From: WTJD01 sp964225175
Lineage (GTDB): Bacteria; Pseudomonadota; Gammaproteobacteria; Xanthomonadales; SZUA-36
Direction: 5' to 3'
Length of the DNA: 59,722 nucleotides
Assembly: GCA_964225175.1 (NCBI GenBank)
Contig: CAXQNK010000115.1
Location: 1 to 59,722 of the forward strand
In this document: piece by piece, positions 42,105 through 51,105 of the stretch
How the letters are laid out: each line of letters starts with the position of its first letter
Numbering within the stretch: position 1 is the first letter of the stretch
Made by a program: the position numbers and the translations under genes
The notes under the pieces: generated by a model
The model's database searches: none
What the model saw: the letters and a program-made list of their open reading frames with translations, nothing else
Told to the model about the DNA's origin: nothing

Positions 42105-43574
42105 CTAGCGGGCATGTTGGCCCATTCCCATTCGTCGATAGGCCCGACGACGCTCGCTGGAAGAGCCGATGCCGAGTGATTCCCTGTACTTGGCCACTGT
42201 GCGACGGGCAGCCTTGATATTGATTTCCCCGAGCAAATCGGCCAGGTCCTGATCGCTGAGCGGAGAGGCCGTGGGCTCATTCTCGATAAACATCTGCAGG
42301 CGTGCTTTCACTGCAGTGGCGCTGACTGTGCCCCCGTCTGAGGTATTCACATGGCTGGAGAAGAAGTGCTTAAGCTCATAAATCCCGCGCGGCGTGAGCA
42401 TGTATTTACCTGTGGTCGCGCGTGAGACGGTGGATTCGTGAACACCTGTCAATTCCGCTACATCCTTGAGAATCAGTGGTTTCATGGCGATGTCGCCGTG
42501 CTCGAGGAATGCAGCCTGCTGGTCAACGATGGATTGGCTCACCTTCATCAATGTCTGATTTCGCAGCTCAAGACTGGAAATCAACCAGCGCGCTTCCTGT
42601 AAGCGTCCCTTGAGGTATTTGCTGTCCTCTCCGCCCCGTTGCCGTAGCAGGTCAATGTAGAACTTATTGAGTTTCAGCCTGGGATCATTATCCGGGCTGA
42701 GGGAGGTGACCCATTCATTCTCAATGCGGCGCACATAGACGTCTGGTACCAGGTATTCGTCGCGGCGGTTGTCGAAGCGTGCCCCCGGCCTGGGTTCGAG
42801 TGATCTGATCAGATCCAGGGCCGTGTCGAGCGTGTCCCCGTCCGCCTGAGTTTCTTTTTGCAGACGTTCCAGGTCGTTGTCGGCCACCAGGTCGATGTAA
42901 CTCCTCGCAAGACGCCGGGCCAGTTCTAGCCCGGGCGTGGAGCTGGGCAGCACGGACAACTGAACGCGAATGCATTCACTGGGGTCCCTGCTGGCCACAC
43001 CGACAGGCTCCATGCGTTGGATTCGATGTAACACGGAGAGAATCTCGTCCGTGTCAACTGAAAGCTCCGGCATCAGGCTGGCCCGAATCTCCTCTACCGA
43101 GTCCTCCAGAAAGCCATCAACATCGATCGCATACACAATGGCGACCGCGATTTGAGAATCAGTCTCGGAAAAATTGCCCAGGTTAATTTGCCACAGGAGG
43201 TGTTCGCGCAGGGAACCGGTCGATTCATCTGCGATCTGCGGATCCTGGAATTCACCACTGTACCCAGCTTGTTCAAGCCAGGCATCGCCCATGCTGGGCT
43301 CATCGTCCCATTCATACGAATCGACGGTCTGATGTTCTTCATGGGCGGTTTCTGATGCGGGCTCGGCAATGGATGTATCGCCCGCTTGAGCGTCACCGGT
43401 TTCCTCGCGTTCCAGAAGTGGATTGGCGTCAACCGTTTCCTGGATGTAGTCCCGCAATTCCAGGCGCGTTAGCTGCAGCAGACGGATCGCCTGCTGGAGT
43501 TGCGGCGACAGCGCGAGTTTCTGTGTCAGCCGCAGCTGGAGAGAAAATTCAGGCATCGATGCCGGCCCGGACAC
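42105..43574 (-). CDS. rpoN: RNA polymerase sigma-54 factor RpoN
   Basis: 489 residues from a GTG; an ATG six codons in (43556) gives the more usual N-terminus MPEFSLQLRLTQKLALSPQL. The activator-interacting region (LQQAIRLLQLTRLELRDYIQ), an acidic linker, a core-binding region (NLGNFSETDSQIAVAIV), the helix-turn-helix (VAELTGVHESTVSRATTGKY) and the RpoN box (ARRTVAKYRESLGI) are all present. It directs transcription from -24/-12 promoters with enhancer-binding proteins. It lies 18 nt after lptB and upstream of hpf. Confidence 0.97.
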   Translation of the reverse strand: MSGPASMPEFSLQLRLTQKLALSPQLQQAIRLLQLTRLELRDYIQETVDANPLLEREETGDAQAGDTSIAEPASETAHEEHQTVDSYEWDDEPSMGDAWLEQAGYSGEFQDPQIADESTGSLREHLLWQINLGNFSETDSQIAVAIVYAIDVDGFLEDSVEEIRASLMPELSVDTDEILSVLHRIQRMEPVGVASRDPSECIRVQLSVLPSSTPGLELARRLARSYIDLVADNDLERLQKETQADGDTLDTALDLIRSLEPRPGARFDNRRDEYLVPDVYVRRIENEWVTSLSPDNDPRLKLNKFYIDLLRQRGGEDSKYLKGRLQEARWLISSLELRNQTLMKVSQSIVDQQAAFLEHGDIAMKPLILKDVAELTGVHESTVSRATTGKYMLTPRGIYELKHFFSSHVNTSDGGTVSATAVKARLQMFIENEPTASPLSDQDLADLLGEINIKAARRTVAKYRESLGIGSSSERRRAYRRMGMGQHAR

Positions 43575-43592
43575 TTCGCAGTGCGCTGATAT

Positions 43593-44312
43593 TCACAGTT
43601 TGAACTCCTGGCCCAGATAGACGCTGCGTACTTCCTTGTTTGCGAGTATGGTCTCTGCATCGCCCTCGGCAAGCACTTCGCCATCATTGAGGATGTAGGC
43701 GCGACTGCATATTTTCAGTGTTTCGCGAACGTTGTGATCGGTGATCAGAACGCCGATATCGCGATCCACTAGGTGCTCGACAATCTGCTGTATTTCCACC
43801 ACGGAGATCGGGTCGATACCGGCAAAGGGTTCATCGAGGAGAATGAAGCGAGGGCGTGTCGCCAGGGCCCTTGCAATTTCGACACGCCGCCGCTCGCCTC
43901 CGGACAGGCTGATACCCAGTTGGTCTGACAAATGGGCAACGCCCAGTTCTTCCAGCAGGGTCAATAAGGTATCTTCTCGTTCTTCCTGGTCCAGGTCGCT
44001 GCGCATTTCCAGGATGGCCATGACATTGTCCCGAACGGTCAGCTTTCGGAAGATAGAGGCATCCTGGGGCAGGTAGCCGACCCCGAGGCTGGAGCGAACA
44101 TTGACCGGCTCATGGGTCACATCTGTCTGGTCGATCAATATGCTGCCTTCGTCGGCGGGAATCAGTCCGACGATCATGTAGAAGCAGGTTGTTTTTCCCG
44201 CGCCATTGGGGCCCAGCAGGCCAACCACCTCGCCAGCGGCAACGTCCAGCGATGCGCCACGGACAACCGTCCGTTTACGGAAGGACTTGTGCAGATTTCG
44301 CGCTCGAAGCAT
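43593..44312 (-). CDS. lptB: LPS export ABC transporter ATPase LptB
   Basis: 239 residues with Walker A GLLGPNGAGKTTCFYMIVG, Q-loop VGYLPQDASIFRKLT, ABC signature LSGGERRRVEIARALA, Walker B FILLDEPFAGIDP and switch His in LITDHNVRETLKIC. It powers LptFG extraction of LPS from the inner membrane and its passage over the LptC-LptA bridge. lptF and lptG are not in this window. It is 8 nt from lptA. Confidence 0.98.
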   Translation of the reverse strand: MLRARNLHKSFRKRTVVRGASLDVAAGEVVGLLGPNGAGKTTCFYMIVGLIPADEGSILIDQTDVTHEPVNVRSSLGVGYLPQDASIFRKLTVRDNVMAILEMRSDLDQEEREDTLLTLLEELGVAHLSDQLGISLSGGERRRVEIARALATRPRFILLDEPFAGIDPISVVEIQQIVEHLVDRDIGVLITDHNVRETLKICSRAYILNDGEVLAEGDAETILANKEVRSVYLGQEFKL

Positions 44313-44320
44313 TGTGGTGG

Positions 44321-44887
44321 CTAACCCTCGTTGGCGTCAGGGGCTTCAGCAGGGTCGTCCGCAATTGTCCCGTCTGTCTTCCCATCCTGAAAGACTTCCG
44401 GATCGAGCCGAATATGAATTCGACCGGCTCCAGAGCTCGTGCCGAGCCCCTCGAAATGTTGCTGATTGAGATCATAACGAAGTTGATCACCAGAAATCGC
44501 GTACTGGGGGTGCTCTACATTTGCGTTGCCTTTGAAAATGACCAGGCCGCCACCGACCTGGTATTCGATCAGTTCTGCCCGGGCCTTGACCAGTCCCTGT
44601 TCCTCGATTTCCTGCTCGAGGTAAGCGGTTTGACCACGCAAGGTCAGTTTCGTGACCTTCCCATCGAGTTTGTCCACCTTGGCCTCATCGGCCTGAATGA
44701 GCAAAGTGCCCTGTCGAATTTCGACATTGCCCCGCAAGGTCGTGACGCCGTCTCCGAGCATGCCATCCGTGGAATCCGCCTTGACATCCAAGGGTTGCTG
44801 GCGGTCCGTTTCCAGCGCCCACAGGTGGACTGAGTGGCATCCCAGGCCGATTAGAAATACGACAATCTGCGCTCTACTGAACACCAT
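44321..44887 (-). CDS. lptA: Periplasmic LPS transport protein LptA
   Basis: 188 residues: signal peptide (VVFLIGLGCHSVHLWA) followed by OstA-like beta-jellyroll repeats such as VKADSTDGMLGDGVTTLRGN, VEIRQGTLLIQADEAKVDK and EYQVGGGLVIFKGNANVEH. It forms the periplasmic bridge between LptC and LptD. The C-terminal tail is acidic (GKTDGTIADDPAEAPDANEG). It overlaps lptC by 14 nt. Confidence 0.95.
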   Translation of the reverse strand: MVFSRAQIVVFLIGLGCHSVHLWALETDRQQPLDVKADSTDGMLGDGVTTLRGNVEIRQGTLLIQADEAKVDKLDGKVTKLTLRGQTAYLEQEIEEQGLVKARAELIEYQVGGGLVIFKGNANVEHPQYAISGDQLRYDLNQQHFEGLGTSSGAGRIHIRLDPEVFQDGKTDGTIADDPAEAPDANEG

Positions 44888-45437
44888 AGAGACCCTGGAC
44901 CTCTCGATTTAAGGTGAAGCTGCTATTAGTCATATCCAGTGAAAATCCTCGGGCCTTCAGGGTGTTGGTCGCTTCCCGAATGACCACTGCTGCTTCTGAG
45001 TGCGCAACTCTTGGATCAATATCGAAAGTGACTTCAGATGAGTCTACCCTCATCCGTCGCCCGTTTTCACGAGACACTGCGACCAGGCGCACCTCACCCT
45101 CGAATGTCACATGTTGTCGATCAGGTGTGACGGTGGCCGACTCTGAAAGGATAGTCCAGAGGTTTTCTTGATGCACCATTCGAAACAATGGTTTTTCCAC
45201 CCAACCCATTCCGGTTTCCGCATCATTGGTCAAAAGCGGGGACTCCATGCGACCAACGAGTCGCCCATCGAGGTCGTAATACAGGGCCTGGAAATCATGC
45301 AGCGCATAGTTGAGCTGGGTGTCCAGGCCCACGATGCTTTGATTGCGGTTGTCTTCCTGATCGGGTCGCAACCAGAAACTGATGACGACAAGGCCGCTCA
45401 GAATCACGATGCCCCTGCCGGTTCGACGGGGCATCAT
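44874..45437 (-). CDS. lptC: LPS export system protein LptC
   Basis: 187 residues: one N-terminal membrane anchor (GIVILSGLVVISFWL) and an LptC jellyroll with YDLDGRLVGRMESPLLTND, VTPDRQHVTFEGEVRLVA, MRVDSSEVTFDIDPRVAHSE and the C-terminal ANTLKARGFSLDMTN. It passes LPS from LptBFG to LptA. It overlaps lptA by 14 nt and kdsC by 4 nt, implying coupled translation. Confidence 0.93.
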   Translation of the reverse strand: MMPRRTGRGIVILSGLVVISFWLRPDQEDNRNQSIVGLDTQLNYALHDFQALYYDLDGRLVGRMESPLLTNDAETGMGWVEKPLFRMVHQENLWTILSESATVTPDRQHVTFEGEVRLVAVSRENGRRMRVDSSEVTFDIDPRVAHSEAAVVIREATNTLKARGFSLDMTNSSFTLNREVQGLYGVQ

Positions 45438-45982
45438 GTGTCGAGGAACTCATTGATAAGCCGATCGTGATGTCCCTGGGCTGTAAGGATCAGATTGCAC
45501 ACTTCCCGAACAGCACCCAGGCCGCCGCCTCGTTCCGTGACCCAGTGGGCGCGTTCCCGGACGGCGGGGTCTGCGGCGGGGACGGTGACGGCGAGTCCCG
45601 CTCTCATCAGAACCGGCAGGTCGATCCAGTCGTCGCCAACATAGCACGTCTCCCCGGGCTGCAGGCCGGTCTGGTTAAGCAGTGTGAGGTATGCAGATAA
45701 TTTGTCGTCGCTACCCTGGAACACGTGTTCGATACCGAGTTGCTTTGCGCGTGCGGCCACCATGGATGATCGGCGAGCCGTGATGATGGCCACAGAAATT
45801 CCACATGACTGCACGGCTTTGATGCCCAGGCCATCGCTGACATGAAAAGCTTTGAGCTCATTGCCCTGGCTGTCGAAATAAAGGCGACCATCGGTGAGAA
45901 CTCCGTCCACGTCCAGCACGAGCATTCGCACGTTGACCGCGCGCTGAATTAATTGAGCGTCGGGTCCAGTCATTTCAAACAA
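45434..45982 (-). CDS. kdsC: 3-deoxy-D-manno-octulosonate 8-phosphate phosphatase KdsC
   Basis: 182 residues of the C0 HAD type. Motif I LVLDVDGVLTDGRLYFDSQG has the nucleophile and acid Asp pair; DGLGIKAVQSCGISVAIITA carries motif II, and motifs III and IV follow with CYVGDDWIDLPVLMRAGLAV. It releases free Kdo from Kdo-8-phosphate. It overlaps kdsD by 8 nt and lptC by 4 nt. Confidence 0.97.
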   Translation of the reverse strand: MFEMTGPDAQLIQRAVNVRMLVLDVDGVLTDGRLYFDSQGNELKAFHVSDGLGIKAVQSCGISVAIITARRSSMVAARAKQLGIEHVFQGSDDKLSAYLTLLNQTGLQPGETCYVGDDWIDLPVLMRAGLAVTVPAADPAVRERAHWVTERGGGLGAVREVCNLILTAQGHHDRLINEFLDT

Positions 45983-46946
45983 CCCCGGCCGCCAAAAGAT
46001 CCTGGAAATTCAGAACCCCCTGTAATTCGCCGTTCTCATCAAGCACCAGTAGCCCCTGTATCCGGTGCTCCTGCATGACCTTGGCCGCCTCAATGGCCAA
46101 AGCGTTGGGGTGAATCGACTTGCCTCCCCGTGTCATGACTGAGCCGACCTTGGCGCTGTGCGGATCGAGGCCGCGATCCAGCGTTCTTCGCAAGTCGCCA
46201 TCGGTGAACACCCCAAGGACACGGTCTTTATCGTCGAGAACGACGGTCATCCCGAGCCTCTTCTGCGTCATCTCAACGATGGCGTCCGTAACAGGGGTTT
46301 TTTCATTCACCCGGGGTATGTCTTCTCCGCTGTGCATGACGTCGCTGATATGCAGCAACAGGCGACGTCCGAGCGCACCGGCAGGATGCGAGCGGGCAAA
46401 GTCCTCTTCGGTGAATCCGCGGGCCTCCAGGAGCGCAATCGCCAATGCGTCCCCCATGACCAGTGCCGCTGTGGTGCTCGAGGTTGGGGCCAATCCGAGC
46501 GGACATGCCTCTTCCTGTACCGACACGTCAAGGTTGACACCAGCGTGCCTGGCCAGGGTTGAACCTGGGTTCCCGGTCAGGGCGATGATTTTTACACCCA
46601 GTCTTTTCAAGATCGGCAGGATTTGCTTAAGTTCAGACGATTCCCCGGAGTTGGACAACAAGACGGCAACATCTTCTGCTGTGATCATGCCCAGGTCGCC
46701 ATGACTCGCTTCGGCCGGATGCACGAAAAACGCCGGCGTACCCGTGCTTGCCAATGTGGCAGCAATTTTTGCAGCGATGTGGCCGGATTTTCCGATTCCG
46801 AGCACGACGACACGGCCTGAACAGGTGAGCATCCACTCACATGCCAGCGTAAATTGATCGTCGATTCGCTCGACCAGCGCTGTTAGCGCCGTAGTCTCCG
46901 TCTCGATCACGGCGCGCGCCAAACTCTGGATCGCCTGTTTGTCCAT
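45975..46946 (-). CDS. kdsD: D-arabinose 5-phosphate isomerase KdsD
   Basis: 323 residues: an N-terminal SIS sugar-isomerase domain (RVVVLGIGKSGHIAAKIAAT, FVHPAEASHGDLGMITAEDV, LSNSGESSELKQILPIL, SSTTAALVMGDALAIALLE) and two C-terminal CBS domains (TPVTDAIVEMTQKRLGM, SIHPNALAIEAAKVMQEHRI). It converts ribulose-5-phosphate to arabinose-5-phosphate, the first committed step to Kdo. Order and overlaps place it at the head of the kds-lpt block, 31 nt after the antiporter gene. Confidence 0.97.
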   Translation of the reverse strand: MDKQAIQSLARAVIETETTALTALVERIDDQFTLACEWMLTCSGRVVVLGIGKSGHIAAKIAATLASTGTPAFFVHPAEASHGDLGMITAEDVAVLLSNSGESSELKQILPILKRLGVKIIALTGNPGSTLARHAGVNLDVSVQEEACPLGLAPTSSTTAALVMGDALAIALLEARGFTEEDFARSHPAGALGRRLLLHISDVMHSGEDIPRVNEKTPVTDAIVEMTQKRLGMTVVLDDKDRVLGVFTDGDLRRTLDRGLDPHSAKVGSVMTRGGKSIHPNALAIEAAKVMQEHRIQGLLVLDENGELQGVLNFQDLLAAGVV

Positions 46947-46977
46947 TCCCTATTCTAACCTTGCATCAGCGTTGTGG

Positions 46978-47967
46978 TCAGCCCGTAACCACTTGCGGAG
47001 GTGACGAAGCGCTGACCCAGATCATGACTTGATAGCCGAGGAACAGGGCCAGGAAAAGGGTTCCCGAACCGCGCCCCATTCGTGCAGGGCCCTTGAAATC
47101 TGTTGCCGTGATGTAGAGTAAAAACGTTAACAGAAACATCACCGGGAAATCCCGAATCAGAATCAGGTCCGGCACTGAAATGGGTCGGATCACTGCGGCC
47201 ACACCCAGCACGCCCAGCATGTTGAACATGTTGGATCCGATGATATTGCCGATCGCCAGGTCATCTTCCCGGCGCAAGGCACTGGTCACGGCGGTTGCCA
47301 GTTCGGGCAAGCTGGTTCCGAACGCGATCAAAGTGAGGCCGATGACGGTATCGCTGATGCCCATGGTGCTGGCGATGTAGATGGCTCCGTCTACAAGAAA
47401 CCGGGAACTGAGTGGCAGGACGACCAGTCCGACGACAAGCCAGAAAATGGCTCTCGGGGTGGGAATATCCGTGGGAATCTCCGCGGCGAGTTCCTCCGCG
47501 AGCGGGTCCGCAGTGTTTCTCTGATATCCCAGCCAAACCAGGAAAGCCATGACCACGCCCAGACTGACCAGCAAAATGATGCCCTCCGAAAAGTCGTATT
47601 GATAATCCAGCGCCATGTAAAGGCAGACCAGCATGATCAGGATCAGCAGGGGGTACTCCCGTTTCAGAGCCTTGGATTCCAGGTGCAGGGGGTAGATCAT
47701 TGCCGTGACGCCCAGCACCAGTCCAAGGTTGGCGATGTTTGAGCCCAGCGCGTTGCCCAAGGCCAGGCCGGCGTTGTCGCCATAGCTCGCAACGGCGGAC
47801 ACGACGAGTTCCGGAGCCGAGGTGCCAAAGCCAACGATGGTCAAGCCGATAATCAATGGAGACACCCCGAAGTTACGGGCCATCGCGGCTGCGCCTGCGA
47901 CGAGTCGGTCTGCCGCCCAGACCAGCAGGAGGAATCCGCCAATGACCTGTGCCAGGGCGATCAGCAT
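46978..47967 (-). CDS. yrbG: Calcium/sodium antiporter (CaCA family, YrbG-like)
   Basis: 329 residues with two homologous Na_Ca_ex halves of opposite topology. Each has the alpha-repeat signature: VGFGTSAPELVVSAVAS with GNALGSNIANLGLVLG in the first, and AFGTSLPELATAVTSALR with GNIIGSNMFNMLGVLG in the second. It exchanges cations (Ca2+/Na+) across the inner membrane. It is the first gene of the 14-gene minus-strand array and holds the same position as yrbG in E. coli, next to kdsD. Confidence 0.95.
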   Translation of the reverse strand: MLIALAQVIGGFLLLVWAADRLVAGAAAMARNFGVSPLIIGLTIVGFGTSAPELVVSAVASYGDNAGLALGNALGSNIANLGLVLGVTAMIYPLHLESKALKREYPLLILIMLVCLYMALDYQYDFSEGIILLVSLGVVMAFLVWLGYQRNTADPLAEELAAEIPTDIPTPRAIFWLVVGLVVLPLSSRFLVDGAIYIASTMGISDTVIGLTLIAFGTSLPELATAVTSALRREDDLAIGNIIGSNMFNMLGVLGVAAVIRPISVPDLILIRDFPVMFLLTFLLYITATDFKGPARMGRGSGTLFLALFLGYQVMIWVSASSPPQVVTG

Positions 47968-48198
47968 TCGAGTGGGGCTTCCCGCCCGACATACACGGCA
48001 CCGGTCTCGAACGAGTCGACCTGGAGCGCTGGCGTATGCTGCCTAAAGTGCCATGGATGATTTATCATGCGTCTTCGCCGGTAATTCTGGGTGTACACTC
48101 GACCGACATGGGGCCTGACAACGGCCGCCCCGCAGGGCAATGTCATAGTTGCTGTCGGGGCCGGTGTCCGGGCCGTTCAGTAAAGGGACGGATAGTCT

Positions 48199-48432
48199 AT
48201 GGATAGCGCAACGATAGAGCAAATGATTCGCGCCGGAATACCTGGTGCCGAAGTTCAGGTTACAGGTGAAGATGGCGTTCATTTCGAGGCCCTGGTCGTC
48301 AGTGACGCGTTTGCAGGCAAAAGCACCCTGGCCCGTCATCGGATGGTTTATGCCACCTTGGGCTCCAAAATGGGTAATGAGATCCATGCCTTGGCCCTGC
48401 GCACAGAATTGCCAGAAAATCCCGAATCTTAA
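48199..48432 (+). CDS. ibaG: BolA-family protein IbaG
   Basis: 77 residues. The BolA fold is shown by MIRAGIPGAEVQVTGEDGVH, FEALVVSDAFAGKSTLARHR, VYATLGSKMGNEIHALALRT. IbaG binds Fe-S clusters with monothiol glutaredoxins and is linked to acid stress. AAAGGGA precedes the ATG. Its stop overlaps the murA start as TAATG. In most relatives mlaFEDCB lies directly upstream; here the upstream 231 nt only separates it from the divergent antiporter gene. Confidence 0.93.
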   Translation: MDSATIEQMIRAGIPGAEVQVTGEDGVHFEALVVSDAFAGKSTLARHRMVYATLGSKMGNEIHALALRTELPENPES

Positions 48433-49694
48433 TGGCGCAGATACGGATATCGGGGGGCCCTGCGCTGGATGGCGAAATCTGGATCTCGGGGGCCAAGAAT
48501 GCGGTATTACCTATCTTGGTGGCGAGCTTGCTGGGCGATACACCCTCCCGAATCAGCAATGTGCCGCATCTCAGAGATGTAACGACGACCATGGAACTGC
48601 TTGGACGGATGGGTGCTGAATTGTCCGTTGATGAGCGGATGGGTATCGAAATCGACCCGGCGGGCATGGAACACTTCGAGGCGCCGTATGACCTGGTCAA
48701 GACAATGCGCGCTTCCATCCTCGTTCTGGGGCCTCTGGTGGCGCGCTATGGCCGTGCGATCGTCTCTCTTCCCGGGGGGTGCGCGATTGGTTCCCGCCCT
48801 GTGGATCTTCATCTCCAAGGTTTGGAACAGTTGGGCGCTGCAGTGGAAGTGCGCAATGGGAATATCATGGCGAGCGCGAAGCGACTTCGCGGTGCCCGCA
48901 TCGTCTTCGATACCGTCACGGTGACCGGGACGGAAAACATGATGATGGCAGCGTCCTTGGCCGAGGGGCGTTCCGTGATCGAGAACGCTGCACAGGAACC
49001 CGAAGTGGTCGATCTTGCACGCTTCCTGATCGCCATGGGTGCGAAAATTGAAGGCGCCGGAACCAACACCATGATCATAGACGGGGTGGATCGTCTCGCG
49101 GGCGCTGAATATTCGGTATTGCCTGATCGCATCGAGACAGGAACTTTCCTGGTGGCGGGTGCGATGACACGGGGACGGGTCAAGGTGACTCGGGCGAGAC
49201 CATCCGACCTCGATGCGGTTCTGGACAAGCTTGAAGAGACGGGGGCAATTATCCGCTCGGGTTCGAACTGGATAGAGCTGGACATGAAGGGGAAACGCCC
49301 TCGCTCTGTCGACATCACGACCGCGCCGTACCCGGCATTTCCCACGGACATGCAGGCGCAATTCACCGCGCTAAATTGCATTGCTGAAGGCACCGGTGTC
49401 GTGACGGAGACCATATTCGAGAACCGGTTTATGCATGTCCAGGAATTGCGGCGCCTGGGTGCGAAGATCCGCCTTAAAGGAAATACGGCGATCGTGACAG
49501 GCGTGGAGCAATTGAATGGCGCTCCCATCATGGCGACTGATCTGCGCGCCTCAGCGGGACTGGTACTTGCCGGGCTGGTCGCGCGTGGCGAGACGATGGT
49601 CGATCGCGTGTACCACATCGATCGCGGTTACGAGAATATTGAGGAGAAGCTCGGCCAACTCGGGGCCCTCATCCGCCGCTCGTCGGGTCAGTGA
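48432..49694 (+). CDS. murA: UDP-N-acetylglucosamine 1-carboxyvinyltransferase MurA
   Basis: 420 residues of the EPSP-synthase fold. The N-terminal block (ISGAKNAVLPILVASLLG) carries the substrate Lys/Asn pair. The loop Cys117 in LPGGCAIGSRPVDLHLQG is the residue attacked by fosfomycin. Further motifs are TVTVTGTENMMMAASLAEG, AYPAF-like TAPYPAFPTDMQAQF and VYHIDRGYENIEEKLGQLGA. It transfers enolpyruvate from PEP to UDP-GlcNAc, the first step of peptidoglycan synthesis. Translation is coupled to ibaG. Confidence 0.98.
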   Translation: MAQIRISGGPALDGEIWISGAKNAVLPILVASLLGDTPSRISNVPHLRDVTTTMELLGRMGAELSVDERMGIEIDPAGMEHFEAPYDLVKTMRASILVLGPLVARYGRAIVSLPGGCAIGSRPVDLHLQGLEQLGAAVEVRNGNIMASAKRLRGARIVFDTVTVTGTENMMMAASLAEGRSVIENAAQEPEVVDLARFLIAMGAKIEGAGTNTMIIDGVDRLAGAEYSVLPDRIETGTFLVAGAMTRGRVKVTRARPSDLDAVLDKLEETGAIIRSGSNWIELDMKGKRPRSVDITTAPYPAFPTDMQAQFTALNCIAEGTGVVTETIFENRFMHVQELRRLGAKIRLKGNTAIVTGVEQLNGAPIMATDLRASAGLVLAGLVARGETMVDRVYHIDRGYENIEEKLGQLGALIRRSSGQ

Positions 49695-49761
49695 AAGCCG
49701 CAGTGGCGGTGGCGCCACGAAACTTTCGGAATTTGCCGGGCTTGTAGGGCCCCGCGAGTCT

Positions 49762-51105
49762 TCAGCGAACGCTGGAGGATCTGATCTTTGCTAATTCTCG
49801 CTGCGCTGCACGCCCGACGTCCGAGTCTGAACTGGCCGCCTGCGTGTAATGAGCCACCGCGCGGTCTGTCTGCCCTGCATCCCGCTCTATATTCCCCAAC
49901 AGGTAATGGGCCAGCGCCGTGGGAAGACGCTCCAGGCTGTTGCGCAAGTCCGTGGCGGCCGCTGGGGTGTTTCCTTGCTCGTAATTGAGTCGACCTCGGC
50001 GCAGGTGCGGCAGGAAGTAACCGGGATTCAATTCCATGGCCAAGTCGTAGGCCGCATACGCCTGTTCCAGTTGCCCGGCCTGTTGTTTGAGATCGCCATC
50101 GAGAACCTGAAACAAGGCTTCATCTGGCGTGATGGCAAGCGCCTTGTCGAGCTTGGTGCGTGCGCCACCGAGGTCTTTTTTAACCACAAGCTCACGCGCA
50201 GAATCGTAGGCCGCATAGGCAGGTTCGAGTTCGCGCAGGTACGCCAGTTTCTGCTGGTAGCGGTCTTCGCCAATTATTCCCCCGGAGGGCAGTGATTGCG
50301 CGGTTTCGCGGTTGCGCTGAACGCGCTCCTGAGAAGGTGGGTGAGAAGCGAAAAAACCGCTGAGCCAGTCCTGGCGGCGATCTTTTGATAATTCAACAAA
50401 GGTTTCCTGGAGCTGTATCGCACCGTTGGGGTCAAACCCGGATTCCGACATGTAGCGCATCCCGTAATCGTCCGCTTCGCGCTCAGCGTCACGGCTGTAT
50501 TTCTGGGAGAGTAGTTGGGCGCCCAGTGCAGGAACTATGACGGCCGCAGCCCGGCCGGCGCTCGAATCTGCCTGGCTGCCCAGCAGCACCATGCTTGCGA
50601 TCGCACCCACTCGTGTCAGGGTGGCTTTGGACTGCTGTTGGGCGGAATGCGAGGCATCTGCATGCACAATTTCATGCCCCAGGACGGCGGCGAGCTCGGC
50701 TTCCGATTTGAGTTCGGTGAGTAATCCCCGGTTGATGGCGATTTTGCCGCCCGGCAGGGCCCAGGCATTCGGCGTTGAGTTGTTGATGACGTGGAACTCA
50801 AAATCCAATTCGTCTTTACGGCGCGCCCTTTCTGCCAAGTGCTGTCCGATTGATTGAACGTAGGCCTGTAACTCTGGGTCTGCCACAAAATCGCCACCCT
50901 GTTGTTGCCGCATTGGCGCGTACAGACTGTTACCCGTCGTCAGCTCCCATTGCGTGTCATAAAACTGGACCTCCCGGTCACCTGTGACGGGGTTGACGGC
51001 ACACGCACTCACGACAACCGTGAGACTGAGCAGCAGGGTGCTTCTCATGAAGCTGTGACTGAACGACCGGCAGGCATGCAATGCTGAATCGGGACGAATG
51101 TTCAC
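49762..51105 (-). CDS. M48-family metallopeptidase lipoprotein with TPRs (BepA/LoiP-like)
   Basis: 447 residues from a GTG at 51105, which has GGGAG upstream and overlaps the DUF3108 stop (GTGA); an ATG at 51048 gives a shorter, more standard lipoprotein signal. Lipobox VVVSAC-AVNP. The zinc site HEIVH (VLGHEIVHADASHSAQQ) and third ligand in YSRDAEREADDYGMRYM are intact. The C-terminal part has TPR helices (AYAAYDLAMELNPGYFLPHL, ALAHYLLGNIERDAGQTDRA). BepA-like proteases control outer-membrane protein and LptD assembly, which suits the envelope focus of the region. It is the last gene of the purMN operon. Confidence 0.9.
   Translation of the reverse strand: MNIRPDSALHACRSFSHSFMRSTLLLSLTVVVSACAVNPVTGDREVQFYDTQWELTTGNSLYAPMRQQQGGDFVADPELQAYVQSIGQHLAERARRKDELDFEFHVINNSTPNAWALPGGKIAINRGLLTELKSEAELAAVLGHEIVHADASHSAQQQSKATLTRVGAIASMVLLGSQADSSAGRAAAVIVPALGAQLLSQKYSRDAEREADDYGMRYMSESGFDPNGAIQLQETFVELSKDRRQDWLSGFFASHPPSQERVQRNRETAQSLPSGGIIGEDRYQQKLAYLRELEPAYAAYDSARELVVKKDLGGARTKLDKALAITPDEALFQVLDGDLKQQAGQLEQAYAAYDLAMELNPGYFLPHLRRGRLNYEQGNTPAAATDLRNSLERLPTALAHYLLGNIERDAGQTDRAVAHYTQAASSDSDVGRAAQRELAKIRSSSVR

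Noticed and set aside
48507..49361. A 284-codon frame antisense to murA, and other long antisense frames such as 7453-8079 and 34661-35530
   Set aside because: All lie opposite genes with clear domains and have no Shine-Dalgarno, domain or plausible composition.
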